From contig SAUG01000077.1 in assembly GCA_011316305.1 (NCBI GenBank), forward strand, positions 1 to 64,000: a stretch of 64,000 bases of DNA. Direction: 5' to 3'. The DNA is from Rusavskia elegans (taxonomy: Eukaryota; Ascomycota; Lecanoromycetes; Teloschistales; Teloschistaceae). Shown one piece after another: positions 47,756-59,913 of this stretch. The translations under genes and the position numbers were made by a program. The notes beneath the pieces were generated by a model that was given only the letters and a program-made list of their open reading frames with translations, was not told the origin of the DNA and searched no databases. Every line of letters starts with the position of its first letter. Positions within the stretch are counted from its first letter, which is position 1.

Positions 47756-48493
47756 AGTTGCTTCGTGGTACTACTTCTTCTGCTATAATTCGTTTTGATA
47801 CAATTTACCAGGCTTTGGCAATGTATTGATACTAGTAATCATCTCCATCCATTCGTCTGCTGAAATGCGTGTTCCCTTTATAGTACCAGATTCGTTAGAT
47901 CAATCGTCATAGGGGGCTACGACACCAACCTCGATAAAAGATCTCGTTCTATCGATTGCTTGGACTTTGGGTATAGACGTACAGATCCGAGATACTCTGT
48001 CGAGGGAGAATATTGAGTAGTAGGGCCAACACGCCAGCAGACGAAGGGATACATAATGACACTAGAAATGGAGATAATCTCATGAACCTGGCCTGATGAA
48101 GTGCGGCAAGCTCGCAGTAGGTCAACACTTGTATACTTGATCACAACCTAAGCTTGATAGTCCGACTTACAACGTATATTCATCCTCAGGCACTGACCGC
48201 GCAGAAAGCGACCAGGTCAACGCCAAGGATTTCAGCAGATAACGAACTCCCTAAATTCTGGGAACGGCTTAGTGTACGACTAAACCCTATGACTCAATCC
48301 TGACTCAGCTACCAACGTGACCACCTAGGCAGAATCGCCCATCTTTCCCGGGGAGTCGTAGATATCTGGTAGATGTACGTTCTCACGCATTTCAGTATTG
48401 CATCTACGACCGGCTAAGACGTTCTTCGGACATCAAGCCACTGCAACATCTTCCACCATACGCCAGTGAAATTTTTGCTATCAGATACTCGGA
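47756..48493. other. Intergenic, no supported gene
   Basis: No NACHT-domain coding sequence was seen here although the following gene looks like the C-terminal half of an NLR-like protein. One 75-codon minus-strand frame (47917-48144) has no features. Confidence 0.5.
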
Positions 48494-50657
48494 ATGCATC
48501 CCAGCCACAGACTTGAAGCACAGCTTCTTCGAATACCAGCCCAGCATGTAGAACAACTTCAGATCATCTTGCAATGGCTCGCATTCGGCAATGAACCTTT
48601 CTTACAAAGCAGATCTCAAACCGATCAGCATCTACTTACTCTGGATCAGCTAGCTGAGGTATCGATTTTCTCGCTGGATTCGCTCACCGCGGATATCGAT
48701 CGTTTTATCCGTCCCGTAGAGCTCAGAGAAATACTAGGTGACATGGTTGAGCTTGAAGAGGTTCCTCGCAAGCGCTGGATCAACGACGAGCACCCAGTGA
48801 CCACTATACGAGTTGAGAACGACGTGAAACAAGAATTGCTTTCAGGCAGCTTCCGTCAAGGTGCAGCATCACGGTTCGCGTTTGACGAAGGGCAAGCGAA
48901 GGAGACTATTGCAGTCACCTGCTTAATCCTTCTCACTACACCGGATGACCCCAATGAGAAGTCAGAATGGTTCAATACAGCGGACAAGTATCCGCTTGCC
49001 TATTTCGCAGCTCTCTTTTGGATTGATTTCATGGACACCGAGATCCATTCGTCGATTCTATGCGGTCTTATCCGGAAGATTTTCCTCAGTAACCCCGGCA
49101 ATCTTAAAAAATGGACGGAACTACTCGTACAGGCTGGCGATGCGTACCTCAATAGCAACCACAGTGGCTTGATCTCCGCTATCAGCGACTATTCCGATAC
49201 AAAGACCGGAGAACATGCTCCTCCTATGGTCTGGGCTGCCGCGTTCAATCTTAAGTTCATTGTCAAAGACCTCTTAACTCAAGGCGACAATATCAATGCA
49301 GCTGGAGGCGGCAGGGCTGTCAGTGCACTCTACATGGCAGTCCACGAAAACCACTTTGCTATGACGTCTCTATTACTTGATGCAGGTGGAGACGTAGCCG
49401 ATCAATATCATGAGCCAACTGGGAAATACGAATATGGCTGGGCGGTGTCGCCACTCTACCTGGCCTGCCACAAGGGCTACTCACTGGAATGGATCGATCT
49501 ACTCTTATGAGACAGAACCAAGCTCGGTCGAGCAGGCTGGCGACTAGAAGTCGCCATGGAATCAGCTGCCAGGTTTGGCCATCTCCACTGTCTGAAAGCC
49601 CTGATAGATGCTGGTGCAGACGCCAACAAAGGCACAGGCCATGAAGAAAGCTACGGCTGCCCCTTACAAGCGGCATGTGACCGTGGAAACGAGGAGGTCG
49701 TCCGTTTCCTTTTGCAAAATGGTGCGAATCCAAACACGACAGGCGGAAATATCTGGCTGGGAAATGTCTACAACCCGCTGCACATGGCTGCTTACAGAGG
49801 TAATGTCAACGTTGTCAAACTATTGCTAGAACATGGAGCAGATCCCAACATCCAAGGCGGCGATATCGGAAACGCGCTAATAGCTGCCATCTGGAACGCA
49901 AACCATAGTCCTTCCGGCGACGGTAACCTGGCGCTCGTAGAACTCCTACTACAACATGGGTCTCCCCCCGAAGAAGAATGGAACATGACCGGCAAACTGC
50001 AAGACCTAAATTTCTCGTACAGCAGCGATGAAAAGAAACCGCTGAAAGAGCGCTTCGACTCGCCGTTAGCAGAGTGGATCAAGTCAGACTCATTTGACGA
50101 AGACGATTTATCCCCTGGGAGCGAGGCAATGCTACGTCAGAGGATCGATGAGAAATGGAATCGTATCCATGAGGGCCGACGCCAGAAGCAGTCCCGCTAC
50201 ATGTGTGGATGTATGAATCAAAAGGGTAAGTCGCTCTTCCCCAAGGCTTCCGCCTATCTCAACAAAATTGCCTGCCTTTCAATTGCGCTCTCTTGATACT
50301 AATCATCACCCTCTCTCAGCATTCGAATCCCGCCACAAAATCCGCACCAAAATCCGAAAAGCCGCTGCTCTCATTTCCATGCGCTTGTACGAAGCTGGTA
50401 TCTCCCCCGCAGCAGACAGCTGCTATTCCCTCAACGCCATCCAAGCAGCTATAGTAATGGAGCGTCCCAACCTAGTCTCCCTGCTGCAAGACTACGGAGC
50501 AGAAACGCCTGCAGTCATAGTTCCTGGCGCTTCGCAGCAAAGCGTGGAAGATGCAGAAAGCATCGCAAGGATTCTAAGACAAAGGAGGAGTTTCAATTAT
50601 AGCACGAGAACGGCTACAGGGCGTGAATCGTCGAGTGGTGGTACTATGCTGCCGTAG
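48494..50657 (+). pseudogene. NLR-derived ankyrin-repeat gene with one internal TGA
   Basis: Two exons, 48494-50225 and 50320-50657. The 94-bp intron (GTAAGT, branch TACTAAT, CTCAG) joins in frame for 690 codons, interrupted only by TGA at 49508-49510. Frame and ankyrin homology continue straight through (LEWIDLLL-stop-DRTKLGRAG), so an Arg codon CGA probably became TGA. The N-terminal 170 residues (IPAQHVEQLQIILQWLAFG, TLDQLAEV, YPLAYFAALFWIDF) resemble the winged-helix region that follows NACHT in fungal NLR-like proteins. About six ankyrin repeats follow (VSALYMAVHENHFAMTSLLL; HCLKALIDAGADAN; NPLHMAAYRGNVNVVKLLL). The NACHT domain itself is missing. If the stop is real, the product is 338 residues. 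Readthrough or a sequencing error are alternatives. Confidence 0.78.
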
Positions 50658-51453
50658 CGGACTTTCACATTCACCAATACTGCAAGTCTCGCATGGCCAT
50701 TCTCGTTGCTTATGCGACTTGCGGTCTACTTAGGGTATGGTGACAGACTCGAATACAATGATATCTATTTCTTTTATCCGCTCCTTGGGCCAAGTATACC
50801 GAGTCGTGGGGTGTGTGGTATGGATGTAGGAGAAATATGGCGTTGAGGGTGAATGATAAGGAAGAAGAGATGAGTGTTGAAGGAATGAGGCCTAAAGGGA
50901 TATAGGTTAAAGGGATAAAGGTTAAAGAAATAAGTACTAAAGGGATAAGTGCCGGAGCGAAGCTGGCCAGAGTGCCAGTGAACCAGCGGACCATTGGAAG
51001 AAGGCAAGGGGTAAGGTTCTAAGATACAAGCGTTCAGAATGATAGCAGCGGACAAACTCCGTAATCAATTCAATTCTCCCGCTCAATATGGCACCCTTCA
51101 CGTTAGATTGTGTCCCTTACTACGTATCTGCTAGATCGACTACTCTCAAACTAAGAACCCTCGCGCCGTACAACCTCTGCCTTCGTTAAGGCGAAGGCTA
51201 ATGTCAAGCTACCGATTTCATACGCCGCCGATTACGAAAGTTGTTGATTTTTCATGTTGGGGACGAGGTATCTGGGTTTGAAGAGAACGGAAAAACGCTG
51301 ATATATATGGTCCGGATGGAGCACGAGGTAGTAGTGGGTATAGTGTGAATGGAAAGGTAGCATAATCCTGGTGGAGTCCGTTGTTGTATTATTACCATCT
51401 ATAGTAAATCCCCAAGCCAGGATCGTCATGTATTAAGATGAGAGCTCCTTGTC
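50658..51453. other. Intergenic with a minisatellite-like stretch
   Basis: No gene is supported. Between about 50880 and 50950 the word AAAGGGATA(A/T)A(G)GTTA is repeated about five times with variation. It is a small degenerate tandem repeat of 10-20 bp. Confidence 0.5.
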
Positions 51454-53378
51454 CTACCCAAGGGGCTCCATTCCCCATGTACTTCTCGCCCACAACAACA
51501 CCGCAGTCGACTTCAACCTTTCCTTCTCCACAGCGATCATCCCGTCTTGCCTATCTCTATTTTCCCTCGCTGGGGACTTTCCCCTCGTAGCTCCAAGCAT
51601 CTTCCGGCCTAGTCGTGACTTCATATCCGGTACCTTTCCTACGGTCCTCCCATTTCTACCAACGTCAGTACCACTAGTCCATTCCACCGGTCCAATCTTT
51701 TGTCCACGGCACAACGTACTTAACATATCCGTCCCCGCAACAGCACTGGAGATTACCAGTGATGTCGTGTCCATGAAATTCCACCAGACCAACCATTTCC
51801 AGAATCGGGTGCGAAGGGCCTCAACTATCACCGCGACTAGCAAGGCGGCGTAAATGCCAAAGGTGGCCATGACGTATGTATGCGACCTCACCAAGCCGCA
51901 TTTTCCATATGAGGTGGAGTTGGTAGTCGCCGCTTTGATGTTCGTGATAAGAGCATTGTAGACAACGGAAGTATATAGTGACATGCTGATCATGCTAAGA
52001 CCATTGAGTTGGTTGATGGCAGCAAGCGCAAGACCACCGGTTGGATCAAATGAGGGATGGCGGACTGAGATATCGTGGCCGCAGTCATCGGACATTGACG
52101 AGCTTGCCGATAACATCGACTTCGACGGTGAAGGAAGTTGGCGTGAAGCTCACCTCGTACTGTGTTCCTTTGAGCTCCAGGTAACTGGATCCAGCACTGA
52201 TCATAATAAGACTGCGATTTCCGTAGTGTGTCGCGGCAGTGGCGGCAATATCATCGTTCCCAGATCAACCAGTGACAGCGAAGAAATCCACGGCGATTGC
52301 ATAGTAGACATAGGGAATAGCGTTTCCGTCTTTACCTTTTTGTACCAGTCCTAGATGAAAGTCGGATGAGGTATTGTGAAAGCATGACATGCCCATGAGA
52401 TAGCCTGGTTCACTGTAGTTGTATGAAAGGAGCTTAGAACTACCGTGACCTGCCTAAAGATTGTCATCGATGAGCCCGGCTGGGGATCCAACGCCATATG
52501 ATCGATCAGTGTAGGAGCAGTGGCTATTATCATTCTTCGGGTGGTTAGTGTCAGGTTTAATGTCGCTTGTCACGCTCGATTGAGAACGCTATATTTTGTA
52601 TGGTGTTGAACGGGCAACTGCCGAACATGCCATTATTGTTGGTTACTGTGATGCAATCGTCTGTGTACAGGGGAAGGTTGCCGGCCCAAGTCTTGTATGA
52701 TTCCGCCGAGCAGTTTGGGATCTTCTGGGTACTAGTCTCGATGGTGGTAGCATTTGTGGGAACCGGGGTCAAGTCGCCTGTCCAAAGAATGTTGAGCAGC
52801 GTAAAGACCAAGACCACGATGAGGGACGTGACTGATATTGCTGCTAGAATACTCCCTGCAAGACGGCTTGTCGATATCGCTCGTATGAATGAGATGACCT
52901 TGAAGGTCAGGCAATGCTCCAAGAGATGAATCCGCACCGCACTTTTGATCAGCTTCTAGCAGTGGAGACATTCAGGGAGGCAAGAGAGACTGAGATCAAG
53001 GAGACGATGATCTGTGTAGTGGCGCGGTTATGTATAAAGAATGAGAGAAGAGGTTCTGACCAGTCGTATTCCTGATCGATGTTATGAGTAAGGATGTTGT
53101 CAGACCGAAAACGGGGGCCCCACCGGGGAATTTGGTCTTGTGGGTACTTGCGGTGATTGAGGTGGTATTTTGCGTCTGATAGATGTGGTAGTAAACAGTG
53201 GGAAGAGAATTGCCCAAACCAGAAGGACCTTGTCGGTCGGCGTTGACCGCAAGTCCGAGGGAGGCTTCTTAGTAGGAATGCTGTCGCTCGAGTGCGGAGT
53301 CCTGATGTGCTCGGGGCCCGCTGGCTCTAGCCTGTCATGGGGCGCTGGACGATTTTGCGAAGCAACGCGATCGGACAT
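51454..53378 (-). pseudogene. Multi-span fungal membrane protein, apparently decayed
   Basis: On the minus strand, homologous-looking blocks run in order. First an N-terminal polar segment with VLLVWAILFP (53378-53190), then PGGAPVFGLTTSLLITSIRN (about 53140). Next is the membrane helix LAGSILAAISVTSLIVVLVF and NILWTGDLTPV..YTDDCITV..GSCPFNTIQNIAFSIE (52937-52574). A 50-bp intron (52573-52524) follows, then TAPTLIDHMALDP. Next is IPYVYYAIAVDFFAVTG with an in-frame TGA (52267-52265) and HYGNRSLIMISAGSSYLELKG, then LAAINQLNGLSMISMSLYTSVVYN and FGIYAALLVAVIVEALRTRFW (to about 51760). Adjacent blocks lie in different frames near 53190, 52955 and 52430, where no good splice pair restores them. It is probably a dead copy of a dispersed fungal family. 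Function unknown. Confidence 0.6.
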
Positions 53379-53936
53379 ATTGCCGTTGATGGTAGATGTG
53401 TGCGCCGATACTGACTATTGTTATCCATGCGATGGTAGAGGATCATTGAGCTGGCAGTCTAGGTATCGGCTGCCAACAGTTACTGCACTGCTAGATGGCG
53501 TGATGAATCCACCAGCGCTAATCCAACAGTATCGTGTAGACATAAGGAAGATCAACCCTTTCCCCACGATTCCTCAATGGGGCACCGCAGAACAATCAGC
53601 CCGAGAGTTGCTTGAGAACATCCAGTCGTGATGCAGGGGCGGATGCCTTGCTTCATCTTGGTCCAAGACATCAAAAGCGGGTGCATACTCCCAATCGGGT
53701 ATCTACAGCAAGCGGCAGCACGCTCGCCGCAACAGTATTGGCTAATTGGTGTTGCGGATCGTGTCATCATCGCGAGGCCCGAGACTGTCAGGGAAAAGCT
53801 GGTGTAGCCATTGGAAACAGGCTGGTTTCGCAAAATGGATGCACACAAAACATGCTGTAACTTGTTATGGTTTCATGGAGGTGGCGCATCAAAGCTACAC
53901 AAGTCTTGAGTGGTATTCATAATGCAGCAAATCAAA
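53379..53936. other. Intergenic, no supported gene
   Basis: Overlapping short frames on both strands (53170-53631 plus, 53552-53848 minus) have no recognisable family. It lies downstream of the polymerase-helicase gene and probably includes its terminator. Confidence 0.5.
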
Positions 53937-56900
53937 TCAATTTGAAACCCACAGCATCACCGTCATTGCCCCCAGCAGCCTCTTCCACACTCCAGTAGCC
54001 TTCTCGTTCGCATCCCCACCCGTCAGAGTAGCACGATCGCCAATCACGATACATGCACATCTCGCTCGCGTAAGAACAACGTTCAGCCTTCTCAGGTCTT
54101 TCAAGAAACCAATGTCAGCATGGACGTTGCACCTGGTGGTGCAGTAGACCACCACATCTGCCTCGCGTCCCTGGAAGCCGTCGATGCTGCTTACCACCAG
54201 ATCCGATGAATTCAGATCTTTAAGCGTGTCCACTTGACGTGCGTATGGTGCTAGAACGGCGATCGAGGGTGTACCACCGCTGGGGCCGGGTACGGTAGTC
54301 TCTGGTGACTGCTGTAGCGCTTTGCACATCTCTCGGCAGAGAGCGGCTTGACCTTGATTGCTCTTTGATCGCTGCCCAAGGTCTTCGGTCGCCGAACATT
54401 GAACGAAGAACATGCGCTCGAGTTTCTCGGGCTGACGTGTAGGCCATGGAAAAGATCCTGGAAGTAGTTGACGGTCTTTGTCTAGCACAGCGGTTTCCAG
54501 CCTGCCCTCGTAGAATTCGGTGGAGCTGAAATGGCATATCGAAGCCTGCATTCTGTACTGGGTGTCTAGCATCACTTTCCGGAGTCGAGCATCATCACCC
54601 GGCGAATCGTACAGACGTTCGAACATCGATACATCAAAGCCGACAAGCTGAGCATGCTGCTGTACCGTCGCGCGGAGTTGCACGTGATCGCCCACCAGTA
54701 TCGCTTTCGTGCAACCTTTGGTTAAGGGGACAAGGGATTGGGGCTCGGTCTGTTGGGAGGCTTCATCGATGATCACGGTGTCAAAAGTCTCTGACTTGAG
54801 CAGGCCTAGAGCAGCACCGATGCACGTGGTGAAGATGAGACGACATTCTTTGATTCGCTTCTGTGCTTTGCGTCGTCCAGCAGGGTCTTCATTGAGGTCC
54901 TTGCCCATCATGGCATCGCAGGTATATTTGCGAAGGTCTTCAGCTACCTTGCGGACCTAAGCACCTGGTCAGTGAATTTGATAGGGCTGGTGGTCGAGGT
55001 ATCGAATGCCCACACTGTCAGGTGAAGGGACAAGCGCAACGGGGTGATTTACTCACATCAGTAGACACGCGAACTGCTACTCCTGCCCAAGTACCTCGCT
55101 GCTGCATGTTGTGCAGAAACTTCCTCATGACATTATCCACCGCATTATGGGTCGGGGCTGTCACCAGGATTCTCCGCTCAGGCTCTTTGAGAAGTTCTTC
55201 CAAAATCACTGCAACTGTGTGCGTCTTACCCGTCCCTGGTGGACCCCAAAGACAAGTCAGAGAGCCAGCAAGAGCAGCTCGCAAGGCTTCGTTCTGGCTG
55301 TCATTGAGATCAGACCGACTAGCTATTAGTAATTCATCTTGTGTTGCTGTTGTACGGCGATTTTCGAGTGATGCTGCTGCTGGATTACCTGACGCCGCAA
55401 ATTCTACACCGTCCAGTCCCTGGAAGCTTGAGGCCTGTGCTTCACCTCTGACGGATGCAATGAACTCAGAACGAGCCGAGATGGATGCTAATTCTTCATG
55501 GTGGAGCCTTTCTGTCCCAGACTTGGGCAATGCATAAGGCGGTTCGAAGCCCATAACTTGATCGTGAATGTGACAGGACTCTTCGGGAGCTGTGACAAAC
55601 CTTTCCAGGGCTTCAAACATGGCTTGGGACGTGACAAAGGAGCCGCAATTCTTCACCTTCCAGGCACAGTCCTCCATGTATGGTGGCAGTGGGTGGAAAC
55701 ATTGAAATAGGACCTTTCCAGGCTCAGCACGCTCGATCAAAGCATCCATAGTATAGGGCCTTGTTTCCAAAGTATTCATTGGTAGAGACGCCGCTGTGAG
55801 TTGCACGTGGTCGTTCACCGCAAACCTTACTTTTGAGTGGGAGTCAATTCGAAGTCGGCTGCTTACCATGCCTGGTGCAGAGTCGAACCTCAATTGGAGT
55901 TCGTCTTCTCTGAGGGCGCGTGAATCCTTGGCTTCATCGATATGTTCCAACGCAATCCCGATCAGATTAGCCACGAAGTATTTGACCAATTTCGGTCTGC
56001 CAACGAGCAAGCGCGAACTCTCAAGTTCTAAAACACCCATAAGCAAGTCCAAAGCTGTATCTGGGAAGCTTACGACTAGGCAGATGTGCCGGACGAGAGA
56101 CCCGAACACGGAGAGGGGAATGTGCCGAACTTGCAATAGAAAGGCTCGGAACGGCTCGACCACAAACGCTTGCATGTCGTTGGCTAGCAAACAGAACACT
56201 TCTAGTATCTCGAGCGATCTGCCCTCTAGGAAAGATCGAACTGGATCGGGTAGGTCAATCCATGGTCCTAGATCGAGGAAGGTTACCACGAGGTACGGGG
56301 CCTTCCGGAGGAAGCTGATCAACGTCCCCAACGTTGTTAATGTGCGGTTTCCACCGGTACCGGATGCAATGGCTGAGAGAAGATAGGAAAACACTTCTTT
56401 GAGCTTCACTTTCTGGTGGTAGTGTAGTAGCCAATTGATGACGTTCAAAACCTTTTCCGTATCACTTGCTGCTGTTCCTGGGGGGCTGGAAGTCTCAATA
56501 TGCTGGGGCGTAGTGATAAACTGACGGCTGTTGTTGTTTTCCGCACTAGTCGAAGAAGGGAGAGTCTCCTGCCTGGGTTCAGCTCGTCCGTTACTTCGTC
56601 CGTCACCTCCACCGTTGCCTCGACCGGCACCTCGTTGGCTTCGACGACTACCTCGTTTACCTCGACCGCCACCTCGTTGACGTCCATTCCTACTGGCACC
56701 CGGAATTTCTGGGCGAACACCGATAATCGGATGTCCGAGCACGTGGTCAAGCACAGTCAGATCCCCGTCCCTTGCAATGCGTTGCAAGTACTCAGGCTCC
56801 TTCGTCCAATCAACATCCCTCATATCGGCCAATCTGTAGCTTTGCTCCTGCCTGTCAAACAACGGCATCACCTCGCGCGTGTCAATGAATTCTAGCCACT

Positions 56901-59678
56901 TGTCGAGGACTTGCATGGAAAAGGTATCACGATTGCTGATCACGTAAACCTCTGCACCAATGATGGGTTCACGGTTGACTCTGCCCATATGTCTAGCCAG
57001 ACTACTGCTAAATTTACCCAGAGCAATGCTGACGATCAGGTCGGAGTTTATGCCCGCTTCAACGGTGGCATTTTTGACTCTTCTTTGATCCCCGCGATCT
57101 TCAATTGCCCGAAAAGAACTGTCGTCAATTCCAGGACGTCTGATGAAGATCCATGTATCTTGCCGCTTGGTCTGGTACAGTTGGAGGCCGCCGTCATCAA
57201 AGTACAAGCGGTAGTTGACGAGCGTAGGAAGTGACCGTCGATAGGTAACCAAATCTTCCTGGGAATGGGGAAACGAGAACAGTCGGACGGTGTCGTGAAC
57301 AACGCACTCTTGGTACTTTAGCAGCGGCTTCGGCATGTAAATTGCTATCGTGAGACGATTCGTGACCTTGATCACGATGAACTTTCGATGAAAGTCTTCC
57401 AATGATCTCCCCATAACATCCATGAATCTTCCTAGCCGATCGGAGTTGGAGTCAAAGATCTTCTTCCACCGTAACCCAAAATGATCTAGTCGAAAGTACT
57501 GCAGCTCTTCCTTGCAGAGAATCGAAGACTGCAGAAGTCCATTCATTATCAGGTCTGGGATGTACCTTTTCGCCGGAAATTGAGCTACAAGCCACACCTT
57601 CTGCACATCAGTCAACTTGCTGAAGTCGAAATACTGGAAGAAATCTTCTAGAGATTGACCATGCTGGGTACACCAGCGCATTGTCATCTGCAGCAATTCA
57701 AACTCCGAAAAGGCCACACCGTCTCGGCTGAGGAGTAATTGCAACCTATCACAGGACATGTCCACCAGAGTTGAGGTGCGATCCCCCGCCCAAGAAGTGG
57801 TCCCAATTTGTTCCCGAAGGATATCCAGGATAAAAGTTGGCGCCCCTGGATGCGGTTTGGGAGGATCCTCAAGGTGTTTGGGAATTTTGATCCGATTACC
57901 ATCGACGCATCGCGAGAATAGATGGTTCAGTTCTTGGCACTCTGCGCTCATTGCTCCCTTTAACCTTACCCAGTCCAGATATAGATTCTTGACACGTCCC
58001 AATGAGGCATTAGTATATTTGGCAAAGTATACCAGACGGTCATCGTGGGTGACGGGCTTGAAGCTAAGAGGCTCCTTGGGCCCCTGGTAGCTCGCTGCTC
58101 GAGCAAGTTTCGATGGTATAAGGTCTGGATCCCAGGTGACAAAGACTAGTCAGTGTCAGCAAACTCTTAGCTTTGTTATTCCATACACTCTGCGCCCGAC
58201 GAAGAGATATCTTGGGACATGGGGTTCATACATTTATCTCCGTCCAGATCTCCACCTGACATCAGATCTGCACTTGGCCGCCTCCCTTTGGTCGAGAAGA
58301 CAACGCAGTCAGTCAGGTGGGAGAGTCGATCATGTTGGACTGCTTTGAACTTCTGAAGATCTCCTGGATGAAGGCAGGGATTCCTGGTTACTAGGACCTC
58401 GGTACCCACCACTGTCTTGGGAATGCCGTCACCATCGGATGTCACACGAACAGCACATTCGCCGTCCTTCAGCAGATCCAGTGGGTCACAGACACCAAAG
58501 AGGAGTCGTGATTGTGGGATTAAAATGCGCGATCTTCGCTCCCCTCTCTTGTTCAACAGCTTGTTGACTTCACTGCTGACACGGCTCTGTGCAGTCGGCT
58601 TGACAGAATCCAGGCCATCCATCAAGACCCTCTCGGCCAGCTCAGGCTCGTCGATGTATGAGAAAAATCGAAAGGCTGCTCTCGGATCGAAAGGTACGGA
58701 GGTGAGAAATTCCATGTACTCCTTCTGCTTCCTGATCAAAATTTCATCAGAGATACCCAATGCGTGCAGGAGTAAGAGCACTTCGTCGTTCAGAAAACCA
58801 AATCCGTATGGCTTCGAAAAGTCAACTACAGAAAACGAGGGATCATCACAGCCACTAAACTTCTTCATAGACTCTCTGAACTTGACCAAAATTTTACCTC
58901 CTAGGTCCGGACTGAGGGTAAGAACACCTTTGTAGCCTTTGTACCGAATTTGGAACACAGAAGGCGTGTATCTTTGATTTCGGAAGCGGATATCCGTTTT
59001 CTGGACTAAGAGTTTGGCGAATTGGGCTGAGATTAGCCCGCAGCCATCGGTGAAGATGTAGTCGTCTTTGCGCACATCGGCAATATCCTCGTACCGATCG
59101 GATCCGAGGTTTGCTGCAAACTTGGCCGCCGAGAAGAGCAGCCCGACTCGTTTCGAGCTTTTGGCTACCGACTTCTTTGGAAAGTCCGCAAGTGATTCAA
59201 GTCGCTGCGCCACAGCTTCCGGAGTCCCAGCAAGCAAGAAGCAAGTTTTGGATTTGAGCTGACTGTTGCTGTGACCATACCAATGATATGATATTCCATT
59301 GAGACGGACACCGGCTCGTAAAAGTCTTTCAATGTAGTCCGTCGATTCTCTGGCTGGTGCAGGTTTAAATTGGGGTTCCGAGCTGTCACTCGGAGTGGAT
59401 TCCGTGGTATATTGCAGGCGAAATTTCTCGAAAGACACTGACAAGTACTTGTGAAGACACTGGCTATCGATAGCTCGATTATGTGAGTGCTTCTCCAGAC
59501 GCAGAATCATTGCTTGCTTCGACCGATCCGAGACCAGCGAAATAGATTTGATACGACCGAGAGCATTGAGGACAGGATCAGCCGGCAATCCTGGGACTGC
59601 GTATGACCAGATTTTGTCCTCTGGCTTGAAGACATCCTGCAAGGTGAAGCTTCTGTCTGGTGTCTTATTCTTTGCCAT
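53937..59678 (-). CDS. RNA-dependent RNA polymerase fused to a UPF1/Hrr1-like SF1 helicase, three exons
   Basis: Exons 59678-58232, 58145-55057 and 54956-53937 (introns 86 and 100 bp) total 5556 nt, 1851 residues in frame. The first join restores DLDGDKFFVTWDPDLIP, the catalytic core of cellular RNA-silencing RdRPs (DLDGD at 477-481). Upstream blocks YHWYGHSNSQLKSKT, DGCGLIS, RYKGYKGVL and the RdRP tail GAMSAECQELNHLFS (about 545) belong to the same domain. A middle region of unknown fold (about 600-950) and an Arg/Gly-rich stretch (about 965-1010) lead to the helicase. It carries GPPGTGKT (1450-1457), APTHNAVDN, DEAS (1576-1579), VGDHVQL, YRMQASI, DGFQGREADVVV and LTRARCACIV, all seven-motif landmarks. 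In other fungi RdRP and an Hrr1/SAD-3 helicase are separate partners making double-stranded RNA; here they are one chain. Both active sites look intact. Confidence 0.93.
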
Positions 59679-59913
59679 TGCTGCTGGTGATTCGCAAGAA
59701 TGTGTTCGGTGCTGCTTTGATATGAAATCAGTGACTACTGTGTGGGATCATCACTTCGCTTCGCCTCGTGTGGTGGGTTGGCATCCGATACCTCGACTGC
59801 CAGCCAGATCAGATGCCCTGGTCCGGACCTGTAGCCTTGTGTGACCTGAGAGGCGGGGTAGTTGCATATCGGCCATACCTTGCTTTGCTCGCCACAGGTG
59901 ACAAGACCATGCC
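59679..59913. promoter_or_regulatory. Shared divergent promoter region
   Basis: Only 235 bp separate the start codons of the polymerase-helicase gene (minus) and the P-loop ATPase gene (plus), so both promoters must lie here or inside the genes. No clear TATA box is seen. The arrangement allows co-regulation, but that is inference. Confidence 0.6.

Noticed and set aside
54709..57234. Several plus-strand frames of 70-196 codons
   Set aside because: Shadows of the minus-strand polymerase-helicase gene, which has clear helicase motifs.
55018..59678. RdRP and helicase as two neighbouring genes
   Set aside because: The helicase-side frame begins with RdRP core and tail sequence, and the 86-bp intron restores DLDGDKFFVTWDPD exactly; there is no stop or gap between domains.
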